Assembly (NCBI GenBank): GCA_016713925.1
Contig: JADJOH010000008.1
Location: forward strand, 744,001 to 808,000
Direction: 5' to 3'
DNA from: Bacteroidota bacterium
GTDB lineage: Bacteria; Bacteroidota; Bacteroidia; AKYH767-A; OLB10
Length of the DNA: 64,000 nt
Shown: one piece after another, positions 54,805 to 64,000 of the stretch
How the letters are laid out: the number at the start of each line of letters is the position of its first letter
Position numbering within the stretch: position 1 is the stretch's first letter
Program-made: the position numbers and the translations under genes
The notes under the pieces: model-generated
Seen by the model: only the letters and a program-made list of their open reading frames with translations
The model's database searches: none
What the model was told of the DNA's origin: nothing

Positions 54805-57735
54805 ATGAAGCATTGGCTGGCAATAGCCTCCTGTTATCTTTGTACTGTCTTTCTTGCTTCCGGGCAAGGTAGCAAGCCTTTGTTTTTTCATTTTACTCCT
54901 CAAAATGGTTTGCCCTCTTCTCAAATTTATCAGGTTTTGCAAGATAAAAGCGGGTATTTATGGTTCGCCAGTGATCATGGACTTGCAAAGTATAATGGGT
55001 ACGAATTTAAAAAGTTCACATCAGCCGATGGTCTGGAAGATAATACAGTATTCAAGATGGTGCTGGATTCCCGAAACAGAGTGTGGCTCCAAACGTTTTC
55101 CGGACGTCTGTTCTATGTGGACAACGACAGTATTTATAATTATAAATTCAATCCGGTAATTGTGAATCTTGTTAAAAACTATGTGCCTCTTAATTTTTAT
55201 GTGGATAGTCTGGAAAATGTAACATTTTCCTGTAGTCATTTAGGGGAATACAGGATTCATGTAAATGGAAAAGTAGAGCAGCTCTTTAGCAGTAAAGTGA
55301 ATACCGAATACAATAAAATGTTCTTCGATGAAATTGCTCCTGGAAGATTTGTTTCTTCAGCGAATTCGTTAGCAGATTTGCAAAAGCCCTCCTGGTTTTA
55401 TTTCAGAAATAGTTTAGGTGTTTATGATTCCTTGTCACTTACGAGGGAACAAAGTGGGCCTGTATTCGTTCGGCGACTTCATGACAAAAGATTGATTATT
55501 TCGATCTCTAACCGGTTATACAATTTCTCCGGAAATCAACTGCAATTGTTAATGGAATTGCCGGTTACAATTAATCATATTTATGAAGATACTGATCATA
55601 AGCTATGGGTGGCTACCTACAATGGCATTTATTTGTTCAGGTATGAACAGGAATTGACGAAGGAAGCTGTTTTTTTGAAGAACGATTTTGTCACCTGTTC
55701 ACATCAGGATTTTGAAGGCGGCTTTTGGATATCAACAGTGAATAGTGGTGTGTATTATCTGAATGACTTGCGCATTAAGTCATTCCGGTTTGAAAATGAT
55801 AGCTTGCTGGAACCCCTTTGTCTGACTGCAGACAAATCGAATGTATATGCCGGTTTCTGGAGCGGAGGGGTGGCAGCATTTAATGCAGACATTTCTAAAT
55901 GTATCTATCCACTGGGTGCCGGGGATTATGTAACAGGGGTCTTCGCAGATTCATCTTCAAATAGAATTTATCTCGCAAAGAAGTACCCCGGCTACCTTTA
56001 TAACAAAAAGTTTTTTTCGTTAAAGAGTGATGGTACTCAATCATTGAAAGGACGATTTATTAGGCGAAGAAACGGTGATTTCTTAAATGCTTCCATTAAT
56101 GCCGTATATAAAATTGATGGGGATTCGTTGTTTCTTTTTACCTCAATATATAACAGAACAAACTGTGTATTTGAAAACGAAGATGAGAGTCTTTATCTAG
56201 GTACGAATAGCGGAGTAAGTGTTTTGAATAATGAAATGACGGAAAGTCGACTCCTCCATAATGATTTTGAAGATGTCAGAGTCGATGATATTGCTCGCTT
56301 TGATAAAATTCTATGTTTCGCAACACGTGGAAATGGATTAATGTTGATGCGGAATGATACAGTATGGTCAATAAAAGCAAAAGATGGCTTATGTAGTGAT
56401 ATCATTCACCGGATTGCTATTGGGAGAAATACGATCTGGTGTAGTTCTTATAATGGTTTATCGAAGGTAATTATAAAAGATTTTGAAAAAAAGGAAGTTG
56501 AAATACGGAATATCAGTATCAACGAGGGTTTGCCGGATAATGAAATCAATGATTTAATTATTAAAAACGATACAGTTTGGCTCGCCACTAAAAGTACAGT
56601 GTCGTTCTTTAATGTGAATACGGATTTTCTAAATGCAGTTTCCCCCTTATTGCATTTTACAAAACTGTCTGTAAATAATAAGGATACTTCCTTTGTGAAG
56701 GAACTCAACTATGATGAGAATAGCATTAGTATCGGATTTGAGGCCATTTCCTACAAGAGTAATAAGAGGATTTATTATACCTATTTTCTGGTTCACAATT
56801 CGGATACGTTTACGTCTGTCACCACCAACCGGCATGTGGAATTTCTTTCACTGGAGCCCGGTAAATATTTTTTTAGTGTTTCCGCCAGAAATAGTACAGG
56901 GACTTTAACAGAGAATCCGATTACCTATCAGTTCACCGTCCTTACGCCTTTTTGGAAGCAATGGTGGTTCCTTGGTTTATTAGCAATGATTACGTTGGCA
57001 TTGGTTTATTTGTTCACTAGAAGTCGTATTCGCAGTATTAAAGAGAAGGAGCAGTTAAAGACTGATTTTAATAAACAATTACTTTCATTGGAGATGAAGG
57101 CGCTAAGAGCACAGATGAATCCGCATTTTATTTTTAATGTAATGAATTCTATCCAGGATTTTATTTTGAAGAATGATACAAAGTCTGCACAAAAGTACCT
57201 TACGAAGTTTGCTCGTTTGGTGCGTATGATTCTGGATAATTCATTGGAGTCGGAAGTGTTGCTTAACGATGAAATTAAAGCGAATTGCCTGTACGTAGAG
57301 TTGGAACAACAGCGTTTTGGAGGCAAATTTGATTTTGTTCTGGATGTGGATGAAGAAATTGAATCACTATCTCTGCGAATTCCTCCGATGTTGATCCAGC
57401 CTTTTCTGGAGAATGCTATTAAGCATGGGATTGGTCATCTGGAAACACATGGCCGCTTGCTGTTACAAGTAAAAATTATTGGAAATGATTTGCATATTGT
57501 CGTCGAAGATAATGGCGTAGGGCGCAAAGCCGCAATGGAATGGAATATTCATAATGTCAGAGATCATAATTCCTTCGGCTCTGTACTTAGTGTAAAGAGG
57601 GTAGAAGTGCTTAATGCGATTATGCATACGAATATCAGCCTGGAAATTAAGGATCTCTTTCATGAAGATGGTCTAGCTGCCGGAACCAGAGTTTCGTTGT
57701 TATTTAGTGAACTACTGCAACAGGAAAATGTTTAA
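54805..57735 (+). CDS. Two-component regulator propeller sensor histidine kinase (LytS type)
   Basis: 976 residues. A signal peptide (MKHWLAIASCYLCTVFLASGQ) is followed by a periplasmic reg_prop beta-propeller region (about 25-640; QNGLPSSQIYQVLQDKSGYLWFA, DGLEDNTVFKMVLDSRNRVW), a Y_Y_Y-like sandwich (about 640-715), one membrane segment (about 716-740) and a His_kinase (LytS-type) domain: ALRAQMNPHFIFNVMNSI with phosphoacceptor His774, and HATPase motifs LIQPFLENAIKHGI and VEDNGVGR. The family detects external signals and passes phosphate to LytTR regulators; the adjacent downstream gene is one. It follows the NarL regulator by 77 bp, so the two systems may share a transcript. No break in the frame. 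Confidence 0.94.
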   Translation: MKHWLAIASCYLCTVFLASGQGSKPLFFHFTPQNGLPSSQIYQVLQDKSGYLWFASDHGLAKYNGYEFKKFTSADGLEDNTVFKMVLDSRNRVWLQTFSGRLFYVDNDSIYNYKFNPVIVNLVKNYVPLNFYVDSLENVTFSCSHLGEYRIHVNGKVEQLFSSKVNTEYNKMFFDEIAPGRFVSSANSLADLQKPSWFYFRNSLGVYDSLSLTREQSGPVFVRRLHDKRLIISISNRLYNFSGNQLQLLMELPVTINHIYEDTDHKLWVATYNGIYLFRYEQELTKEAVFLKNDFVTCSHQDFEGGFWISTVNSGVYYLNDLRIKSFRFENDSLLEPLCLTADKSNVYAGFWSGGVAAFNADISKCIYPLGAGDYVTGVFADSSSNRIYLAKKYPGYLYNKKFFSLKSDGTQSLKGRFIRRRNGDFLNASINAVYKIDGDSLFLFTSIYNRTNCVFENEDESLYLGTNSGVSVLNNEMTESRLLHNDFEDVRVDDIARFDKILCFATRGNGLMLMRNDTVWSIKAKDGLCSDIIHRIAIGRNTIWCSSYNGLSKVIIKDFEKKEVEIRNISINEGLPDNEINDLIIKNDTVWLATKSTVSFFNVNTDFLNAVSPLLHFTKLSVNNKDTSFVKELNYDENSISIGFEAISYKSNKRIYYTYFLVHNSDTFTSVTTNRHVEFLSLEPGKYFFSVSARNSTGTLTENPITYQFTVLTPFWKQWWFLGLLAMITLALVYLFTRSRIRSIKEKEQLKTDFNKQLLSLEMKALRAQMNPHFIFNVMNSIQDFILKNDTKSAQKYLTKFARLVRMILDNSLESEVLLNDEIKANCLYVELEQQRFGGKFDFVLDVDEEIESLSLRIPPMLIQPFLENAIKHGIGHLETHGRLLLQVKIIGNDLHIVVEDNGVGRKAAMEWNIHNVRDHNSFGSVLSVKRVEVLNAIMHTNISLEIKDLFHEDGLAAGTRVSLLFSELLQQENV

Positions 57736-57795
57736 TCTCTAATATTTTGGATGATATCATTAAAAATCTATATTTGACAGGAAAGGAGGGATAGG

Positions 57796-58524
57796 ATGAA
57801 AGCGATCATTGTAGATGATGAAAAAAGTGGAAGAGAGACGTTGCAGCGTCTTCTGGAGGAAAATTGCAAAACTGTTCAGGTAATCGGGCAGGCTGATTCA
57901 GTGGATACAGCAGAAGCACTAATTGGGCAGTTGCAACCCGATTTGATTTTTCTGGATGTGGAAATGCCGCGTGGAAGTGGCTTCGAACTCCTCAAGCGCT
58001 TCGAGAGACCTTCCTTTAAAACCATATTTGTCACCGCACATCAGCATTATGCCATCAAAGCCATACGTTTTTCTGCTGCTGATTATTTATTGAAACCGGT
58101 TGATGTGGATGAATTGATAGCTGCAGTGGAACATGTGGAGTCAAAAACTAATGATAACTCCGAACAGTATGCCCAAATTGTTCGAAGTATTGACGAGCGT
58201 AAAACGGATAAACTGGCAGTTCCGGTAAAAGATGGGCTTTCCTTCATACCTGTAGAAGAAATTATCCGCCTGCAAGCCGATGGAAGTTATACACATATCT
58301 TTACTGCTAAGGATAAATACACCGCCTCCCGTAACATCAAAGAGTACGAGGAGTTGCTCCAGGATCAACAGTTTTTTAGAGCGCACCATTCGCATATTAT
58401 CAATCTTCGTTTCGTCAGACATTTTAGCAGAACGGAAGGGTATTTTGTCACCATGAGTGATGGCTCAGTGGTAGAGGTCTCCAGACGTAAAAAGGAGTTG
58501 TTTCTTCAATTGATGCATGCATGA
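57796..58524 (+). CDS. LytTR-family response regulator
   Basis: 242 residues: receiver domain (1-125) with phosphoacceptor Asp54 (LIFLDVEMPRGSG) and acidic pair VDDEK, then a LytTR DNA-binding domain (about 145-242; KDGLSFIPVEEIIRLQADGSYTHIF, then FFRAHHSHIINL). It pairs with the preceding propeller kinase, 60 bp away. A good Shine-Dalgarno-like GGAGGG lies about 5 bp before the start, unusual for this phylum and supporting the start at 57796. LytTR proteins bind two direct repeats spaced about two helical turns apart; such a repeat follows its stop codon. Confidence 0.95.
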   Translation: MKAIIVDDEKSGRETLQRLLEENCKTVQVIGQADSVDTAEALIGQLQPDLIFLDVEMPRGSGFELLKRFERPSFKTIFVTAHQHYAIKAIRFSAADYLLKPVDVDELIAAVEHVESKTNDNSEQYAQIVRSIDERKTDKLAVPVKDGLSFIPVEEIIRLQADGSYTHIFTAKDKYTASRNIKEYEELLQDQQFFRAHHSHIINLRFVRHFSRTEGYFVTMSDGSVVEVSRRKKELFLQLMHA

Positions 58525-58579
58525 AAATAAGTTCATAAACTATTAAATAAGTTCATAAACTATTATAAATTAATAGTTT
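58525..58579. repeat. Two tandem 20-bp repeats after the LytTR gene, plus a 9-bp inverted repeat
   Basis: AAATAAGTTCATAAACTATT occurs twice without a gap (58525-58544 and 58545-58564), directly behind the stop codon. It is followed by AAACTATTA-taaat-TAATAGTTT (58557-58579), an AT-only hairpin. The direct-repeat spacing of 20 bp is near that of LytTR binding sites. Confidence 0.85.
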
Positions 58580-58639
58580 AAATCAGATTAATCTTGAAAT
58601 CAGTTGCGGTCAGTCATCTTTTAAATGAACAAATTTATC

Positions 58640-58670
58640 TTGCAGGCGTATAAATTATTCTATAACTTTG
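58640..58670 (+). promoter_or_regulatory. Candidate promoter of the DPGAGV-repeat protein gene
   Basis: TTG at 58640-58642 and TAACTTTG at 58663-58670 (consensus TAnnTTTG) with 20 bp between them, about 37 bp upstream of the ATG at 58708. Fits the Bacteroidota -33/-7 pattern. The 20-bp direct repeats lie about 75 bp further upstream. Confidence 0.55.
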
Positions 58671-58707
58671 AACAAGAATCTTTATAAATGCTATAAAAGT
58701 GTAGTTA

Positions 58708-60675
58708 ATGAGGTTTTTAATCTTATTTCTTTTGGTATTATTGACATTTAAGGATGGGCTGATGGCACAAGGATATGTTTGGTCCAGAGGTCTTTTTGGT
58801 TCTGTCAATAATTATGCATTCTCTGTTGCGCACGATGCTGCCGGGAATGTTTTCGTAGCCGGTCATTTTGGAGGAACAATAGATTTGGATCCCGGTGCCG
58901 GAGTTGTTAATGTGACCTCTTTTGGATTGACAGATGTTTACGTTTGCAAATTTACTTCGGCAGGTGTATTTTCCTGGGGGAAAAGAATCGGAGCAACTTT
59001 AGCTGACCGAAGCTTTTCAATGGACATCGATCCGATGGGTAATGTAATTATTTCAGGCGATTTTGAAGGCACTGTAGACTTTGATCCGGGTGCAGGTGTC
59101 TTTAATTTAACTTCTACCGGAGGTTCACATTTATTTATTCTGAAATTGTCAAATGCCGGAAATTTTGTTTGGGCTAAAATGCTTGCCGGTGATGGTGATT
59201 ATATTTACGGGCTGACTACTGATGCTTCTTCAAACATTATTTTTGGTGGTAGGTTTAATGGTACCAAAGATTTCGATCCGGGGGCTGGTATTTCTAATTT
59301 AACTACTGCTTCGCCGGTTGGTTTTTTTAATGCTTTTGTGACAAAGTTAAATTCTTCCGGAAATTTTGTTTGGGCCAGAAGATTTGCCGGGGTAGAAAAT
59401 GTAGAAGTCTTGAGTATAGCCGCAGATCCGTCTGGGAATATTTATACAACAGGGCGATTTTCAGGAACGGTTGATTTTGATCCCGGTGCCGGTGTGTCAA
59501 ATTTATCGTCAGGAGGTGTTTCATTTAATACCTTTATAAGTAAATTAAATAGTGTTGGGAATTTTATCTTAGCTAAGAAATTAAATAATGTCGCTGGTTC
59601 TGAAGGGTGGGGGATTAATGTTGATGCTACCGGTAATATGTATATAGCCGGTTGGTATTATACATCAATAGATCTTGATCCAAATGCAGGTGTAGCAAAT
59701 AGAACAGCTGTGGGTAACAGAGATGCGTATTTTTGCAGGCTTACTTCATCAGGAAATTTTTCCTGGGGTTATAGTTTCGGATCTACCGGTATTGAAGAAG
59801 CTATGTCAGTTGTCGTTGATGCTAATGGAAATTCTTACTTAACCGGCAGGTTTGGTCTAACCGTTGATTTTAACCCGGGGGCACCGGTAAATAATTTGAC
59901 TACGACAAATCCCGGGGGCGAGGTTTTTGTTGCAAAATTTAGTTCGGCCGGTACATATGTTTGGGCGGTTTCTACGAGATATATTAGTGGCGCAATTATA
60001 AGTAGAAAAATTTCCCTTGATGGTAATAATAATATTCATATTGCCGGATATTTTGCGGGAGATTTTGATTTTAATCCGGGAGCAGCAACCAATATCATGT
60101 CCAGTACTGTATATAATACCTTTGTTTTAAAGTTAAACAACCCTTCTCCACTTCCTGTTGATTTGCTCTTTTTTGAAGCAGCTCAGGTCGGTAATGATAT
60201 TACTTTGGAATGGGCTACAGTCGTTGAAATTAACAATGCTTTTTTTACTTTAGAACGAAGTAATGGCAATAACGATTGGGTTTTTATAGAGGAAAGAGAG
60301 GGCTCGGGAAATACCAATGAAATGTCAAACTATATCCATCACGATCTCCCTCCGCAGGAAGGCGTTTGGTATTATCGTTTGCGACAAACCGACTACGATG
60401 GTTCTGAAACTATGCTTGGAACGGTATCCGTAAATTATAAATTGGAAAGGATGAAATTTTCCGTATTTCCGAATCCTACCACCGGATGGCTAACCGTGAA
60501 GGTGTATGATGTTGACCCGGCTGAAATTAAAATTCTTCGTCCTGATAGTCGGCTTGTGGAAGAGTTCCCATTTTATCCGCTTCAGGATGGTGCTCTGCTT
60601 GATCTTTCTGCTTTGCCCAAAGGAGTCTATATCATTCAGATAGCTGGCTATACGGAAGAGGTTATTTTGATTTGA
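58708..60675 (+). CDS. Secreted DPGAGV-repeat (SBBP-like) protein with T9SS sorting domain
   Basis: 655 residues with signal peptide (MRFLILFLLVLLTFKDGLMAQ). Ten or so repeats of about 45 residues follow the pattern DxxGNxFVAGxFxGTxDFDPGAGVxNLTS, then a segment like F-V-x-K-L-x-S-x-G-x-FVWA. This is the SBBP-type beta-propeller repeat. After about 490, a beta-sandwich (LLFFEAAQVGNDITLEWATVVE) precedes a type A T9SS domain (VFPNPTTGWLTV, LPKGVYIIQI). No enzyme motif. It may be controlled by the LytTR regulator upstream, judging from the repeat just before it; the role is unknown. Confidence 0.88.
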   Translation: MRFLILFLLVLLTFKDGLMAQGYVWSRGLFGSVNNYAFSVAHDAAGNVFVAGHFGGTIDLDPGAGVVNVTSFGLTDVYVCKFTSAGVFSWGKRIGATLADRSFSMDIDPMGNVIISGDFEGTVDFDPGAGVFNLTSTGGSHLFILKLSNAGNFVWAKMLAGDGDYIYGLTTDASSNIIFGGRFNGTKDFDPGAGISNLTTASPVGFFNAFVTKLNSSGNFVWARRFAGVENVEVLSIAADPSGNIYTTGRFSGTVDFDPGAGVSNLSSGGVSFNTFISKLNSVGNFILAKKLNNVAGSEGWGINVDATGNMYIAGWYYTSIDLDPNAGVANRTAVGNRDAYFCRLTSSGNFSWGYSFGSTGIEEAMSVVVDANGNSYLTGRFGLTVDFNPGAPVNNLTTTNPGGEVFVAKFSSAGTYVWAVSTRYISGAIISRKISLDGNNNIHIAGYFAGDFDFNPGAATNIMSSTVYNTFVLKLNNPSPLPVDLLFFEAAQVGNDITLEWATVVEINNAFFTLERSNGNNDWVFIEEREGSGNTNEMSNYIHHDLPPQEGVWYYRLRQTDYDGSETMLGTVSVNYKLERMKFSVFPNPTTGWLTVKVYDVDPAEIKILRPDSRLVEEFPFYPLQDGALLDLSALPKGVYIIQIAGYTEEVILI

Positions 60676-61019
60676 TAACCGGGCCATCTTCATTAATTTA
60701 TTTAAGCGATGCTTAATATTTTAGATGGGGAATTGGGTAAGGGTTTTGGTCTTAAAAACGAAGGACTTCCGTTTCCCACTATACTGATTTACCCCACTTT
60801 GAAGGATGTAAATTTACCAAGTATCGCCCCATTCCTGCCACTTGTTGGCTGGTTCTCCCTTGGGTGAAACAACTTGTATTAAGTGCATTTCTTTTCTTTT
60901 ATTTGACTTAGTTTCATAACTTGTCGGCATGGAAGGTCGGCTTGAATTGGACCATTTCATTACCATAGAATTCTACCTAATCGAGGTTTCAACCTCTGCC
61001 AACCTTAATTATACCTGCC
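60676..61019. other. Intergenic region
   Basis: About 345 bp between the DPGAGV protein and the next surface gene. No tandem repeats or strong hairpin. I find no well-spaced -33/-7 pair, so the promoter cannot be placed. Confidence 0.4.
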
Positions 61020-64000
61020 ATGAAAACATCAAGGACTCACTTCAGCCCAACTCCTTACAGGCATCTCTTTTTATTTTTAATCGCCTGCTTTATTCACCTG
61101 ACAAGTCTGGCTCAGGGGCCACTTACGGCAACTGTAGATCCCCTCTGTACCACCAATTGCTGTAGTTCATCTCAACCATGTAACTGCACTGCCGGCGTAT
61201 TGGTGACAGGTGGAATCCCGCCGTATTCGTATACGGTTTGGTCGGGAACAAATCCTGTTGGCTATGCGGCTTGTGTTCCTAATTTATGTCCGGGGACCTA
61301 TGTTTTTGAGATCAGGGATGCTCAGAATAATCAAATAATTTTTCCGGTGACAGTGGGCCTGACCTGCTGTACATTGAATTGTGCAGATACCACCATTTGT
61401 TTTGAGATCCCAGACTCTTCAGTCGTTTTGCTTCCTCCAAGCTATACAAAGGGAGGTACAGGAGTAGGAGGGGGTACAGGTCCGGCTAATCCCGATACCT
61501 GTGGCTATGATTCTATCTGGAGTAATGCACCCGGAATTTATCCTGTAGGTACAACTGTAGTAACATGGTACGTTTCCAGAAATGGTCAGGTGGATTCCTG
61601 CATGCAGAATGTGATTCGAAATCCTCCTACCGTATATGCCATTAATTTCACAACTTCTCCTCCTATTGTTGCAGGCGTGATCAATATTTGTAATGGGCAG
61701 TCGATTACCTTCAATGATAATTCAACAGGTACAACAGGCCGTCTCTGGAATTTCGGGAATGGTTTCTATTCTACCAACGCAGTTCATACGGAACCACCTG
61801 CTAATTATCCCCCGGGCACTTATTATGATACATTGACAGTTTATGATGCCTGTGGTTTCGCTCATGATACCGCTTTTGTGGTTATAGTCGATTCGGCATC
61901 CGGGCCCGATATTTTTTGCATCTCTGTGGTCTGTCCCGGAGATACCGTTACTTACCATACCAATGCGAATTGTACTACTTATAACTGGAGTGTGATCGGT
62001 GGAACTTTTTTTCCTGTTCCTTCCAGTACCAGCGATTCAGCTACCGTCATTTGGGGTGCCGGCCCTCAGGGAACTATTTCATTGAGTGTTTCCGGATGTA
62101 CTCCTCCTTTAAATTGCCCTTTTCCCACAACGAAAACAGTTCACATTGTTCCGGCTACCATGCCGATTGCAGGAGATACTATCGTTTGTGCCGGTTCAGA
62201 GAGCTGCTATGAAGTAGAGTGCATTCCCGGGAATTCTCATTCCTGGGAGTTGATGCCTGCAAATGCAGGTACAGTAACGGGACAGGGAAAGTGCAGAATT
62301 TGTGTGCAATGGGCTCCCGGATTTTTTGGTCCGGTTACCATACAACTGAATTATCAAAACGTACTGACCGGTGCAGGTTGTACACTCCCCGGTGAATGTA
62401 CCAATGACCCCGGTTGTGGAGGAGTGGCAACCATTACTGTGGATGTGCGTCCGATATTCGGTATTTCCGGTCCGGCGAAGGTCTGCCCGAATGCTGTCAG
62501 TGCTCCTTTTAATGGAATGAATACGACGAACAATACCATTGCTGCGGGTGTTTCCTGGAAACTGGTGACTCCCGTTCCTTCCATTATAAATTTCCCGAAT
62601 ACCGCCGCTTTAAATGCTTATACATGGAGTGCAGGACCGGGCATCTATAAACTAACAGCCTATGCTCCACCAAATGTGTATTGCAATGACTCCGCTGTGA
62701 TGAATGTGGAAGTGGTGAATATGCTTGTGCCGAATGCTATCTCAGGTCCTGATACAGTTTGTGCCAATGTATCTACCATTTATAGTGTTGCTCCAAATAT
62801 GGCCGGTGTAACTTATGTATGGAATGTCATTGGTGGAGTAATTGTCGGACCAGCCAATGGTAGCAGTGTGACCATTCAATGGAATCCGGGTGGTGGAACT
62901 GTTTCTGTGGTGCAGATGTTGTCAGCGGCGCCCTTCTGTGCATCCGCCTCTTCTCCCGTATTCAATGTAACCACCTGGCCGAATTTCCCGCTGCCTGTGG
63001 TGACGAGCAGCAATCCGATCGTATGTATGAACAGTACGATCACTTATTATATTCCTACGCCACTTCTTAGTAATGCCACCTATACCTGGTCCATCGTTCC
63101 TGCAACGGCCGGAAATATTCTTTCAGCAAACGGTACCGATTCTATTGTGATCAAATGGATCAGTGCGGCGATTACTCCGATTTTCGTGAAACTGAAAATA
63201 TCCCGTTGCTATGAGGATTCAGTGATGGTGCCGATTAATTTATTGCCCTTACCAACTGTTCCGAATATCACCTATTTCCCCGCTAATCCATGGGTAAAGA
63301 CACCTGTTAATTTTTCTACTCTAAATCCCGGTCCATTATGGAACTGGAGCTTTGGCGATGCGGGAACTTCCATCGTTCAGAATCCATCGCATATCTATAC
63401 TGCAGCAGGAAACTATAATGTCCAGTTATATGTGACCAATGCCTCAGGTTGTTCTGATACAGCAACAACAGCAATAACGGTTGAGGATATCCCCGTTGTG
63501 CCTGTGATCACCGGTCCGGATAGTGTCTGTATCAATGCGCTGGCTTCGTATGGCTTTTCTCAGCCCTTGTTCCCTGGTGCATATTACTCCTGGTCATTGT
63601 CCAATTCGCCGAAAGGAATTATTTCTTCATCAGGAAATAATTTCATGAACCTGAAATGGACAGTTGCAGGAACAGATACCGTAAAAGTGCGAGTGCAGGC
63701 GAACTGTCTGGATACAACGATTAAATATGTAGTGGTAATTAGCCCCTTGCCCACACCCGGCATTTCAGTGGTATCTCCAGCCTGTCAGAATTCAAATGTA
63801 AACTTTACAGGTAGCGGTGGCGGAACGTATTCATGGTCATTTGCCGGTGGCTCACCCGGATTTTCTTCTTCATCGAATCCCGTTGTGACCTACGCTCTTC
63901 CCGGAAATTATAATGTGTCATTAACAGTAGTGAGTGCCGCCGGTTGTGCTGCAACAGCAACCACTACGATGTCGATTAATCCGGAACCAATCGCTATCAT
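61020..64000 (+). CDS. Giant secreted PKD-domain protein (3' partial)
   Basis: This frame is open from an ATG at 61020 to the window end with no stop, about 993 codons. Signal peptide MKTSRTHFSPTPYRHLFLFL, then IACFIHLTSLAQG with cleavage after LAQ. The body is cysteine-containing and beta-rich: an N-terminal Ig-like region (to about 190, with LTCCTLNCADTTICFE), then PKD and PKD_6-like modules throughout, for example WNFGNGFYSTN near residue 243 and FGDAGTSIVQNPSHIYTAAG near 780. Repeated VCPN, GPDTVC and GPDSVC starts mark module borders. The end, and any T9SS tail, lies beyond the window. Such proteins are usually large surface adhesins of gliding Bacteroidota. The 60929-61165 and 62879-63070 open frames are shadows of it. 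Confidence 0.88.
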   Translation, partial: MKTSRTHFSPTPYRHLFLFLIACFIHLTSLAQGPLTATVDPLCTTNCCSSSQPCNCTAGVLVTGGIPPYSYTVWSGTNPVGYAACVPNLCPGTYVFEIRDAQNNQIIFPVTVGLTCCTLNCADTTICFEIPDSSVVLLPPSYTKGGTGVGGGTGPANPDTCGYDSIWSNAPGIYPVGTTVVTWYVSRNGQVDSCMQNVIRNPPTVYAINFTTSPPIVAGVINICNGQSITFNDNSTGTTGRLWNFGNGFYSTNAVHTEPPANYPPGTYYDTLTVYDACGFAHDTAFVVIVDSASGPDIFCISVVCPGDTVTYHTNANCTTYNWSVIGGTFFPVPSSTSDSATVIWGAGPQGTISLSVSGCTPPLNCPFPTTKTVHIVPATMPIAGDTIVCAGSESCYEVECIPGNSHSWELMPANAGTVTGQGKCRICVQWAPGFFGPVTIQLNYQNVLTGAGCTLPGECTNDPGCGGVATITVDVRPIFGISGPAKVCPNAVSAPFNGMNTTNNTIAAGVSWKLVTPVPSIINFPNTAALNAYTWSAGPGIYKLTAYAPPNVYCNDSAVMNVEVVNMLVPNAISGPDTVCANVSTIYSVAPNMAGVTYVWNVIGGVIVGPANGSSVTIQWNPGGGTVSVVQMLSAAPFCASASSPVFNVTTWPNFPLPVVTSSNPIVCMNSTITYYIPTPLLSNATYTWSIVPATAGNILSANGTDSIVIKWISAAITPIFVKLKISRCYEDSVMVPINLLPLPTVPNITYFPANPWVKTPVNFSTLNPGPLWNWSFGDAGTSIVQNPSHIYTAAGNYNVQLYVTNASGCSDTATTAITVEDIPVVPVITGPDSVCINALASYGFSQPLFPGAYYSWSLSNSPKGIISSSGNNFMNLKWTVAGTDTVKVRVQANCLDTTIKYVVVISPLPTPGISVVSPACQNSNVNFTGSGGGTYSWSFAGGSPGFSSSSNPVVTYALPGNYNVSLTVVSAAGCAATATTTMSINPEPIAI

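Noticed and set aside
60929..61165. 78-codon open frame before the last surface gene
   Set aside because: It overlaps the signal peptide of the 61020 gene in another frame, which is far better supported.
1..64000. Insertion sequence, prophage or integrative element
   Set aside because: No transposase, integrase or phage structural gene was recognised; repeats present are small and non-coding.

Overview
The window looks like a chromosomal segment of a Bacteroidota bacterium of the environmental, gliding or polymer-degrading kind. This rests on many large secreted proteins ending in a type IX secretion system (T9SS) sorting domain, a SusC/SusD outer-membrane pair, a bacilliredoxin YtxJ, a TPR sensor kinase and a propeller sensor kinase, AT-rich leaders with almost no Shine-Dalgarno sequence, and TAnnTTTG-type -7 promoter boxes. 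I cannot name a genus.

Layout. 1-9.9 kb: two related multidomain surface proteins (LamG, discoidin-like, MopE-like Ca-binding repeats, dockerin-like C-terminus). The second carries a recent 557-bp internal duplication and a one-base frameshift. 10-18.3 kb: a branched-chain aminotransferase, a frameshifted delta-60 repeat protein, a PNGase F-like enzyme fused to LamG domains, and a second LamG protein. 18.6-25.4 kb: ytxJ, a SusD/SusC pair with an in-frame TAG in susC, and a hipBA toxin-antitoxin module with a palindromic operator candidate. 25.9-31.4 kb: two divergent T9SS-exported proteins. 31.5-46 kb: mostly housekeeping genes (tRNA-Ser, ppsA, an OsmC protein, ansA, tatD, a GT9 transferase, a thioesterase, a JmjC-like protein broken by a frameshift, a FkbM methyltransferase, tRNA-Arg, an ABC-F ATPase, a POTRA/barrel protein, a DUF3109 protein). 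46.1-51.6 kb: a giant PPC/MopE/PKD-like adhesin. 52-58.5 kb: two adjacent two-component systems, a TPR kinase plus NarL-type regulator and a propeller kinase plus LytTR regulator. 58.7-64 kb: two more surface proteins, the last running off the window with no stop codon.

How it fits together. The dominant theme is the cell surface: ten exported repeat-rich proteins, a nutrient-uptake pair, an outer-membrane barrel, and two signalling pairs placed next to surface genes. A 19-bp motif is shared between the adhesin promoter region and the kinase/regulator gap. A 20-bp direct repeat, spaced like LytTR sites, lies between the LytTR gene and the next surface gene.

The least explained layer is non-coding. 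Short-unit and palindromic repeats of several unrelated families begin exactly at, or within, the stop codons of at least seven genes. Both tRNA genes have a degenerate copy of their own 5' end about 80 bp upstream, associated with a small palindromic insert. Five genes are broken by single-base changes (three indels in short homopolymers, two in-frame stops). This may reflect real decay or consensus error and needs reads to decide.
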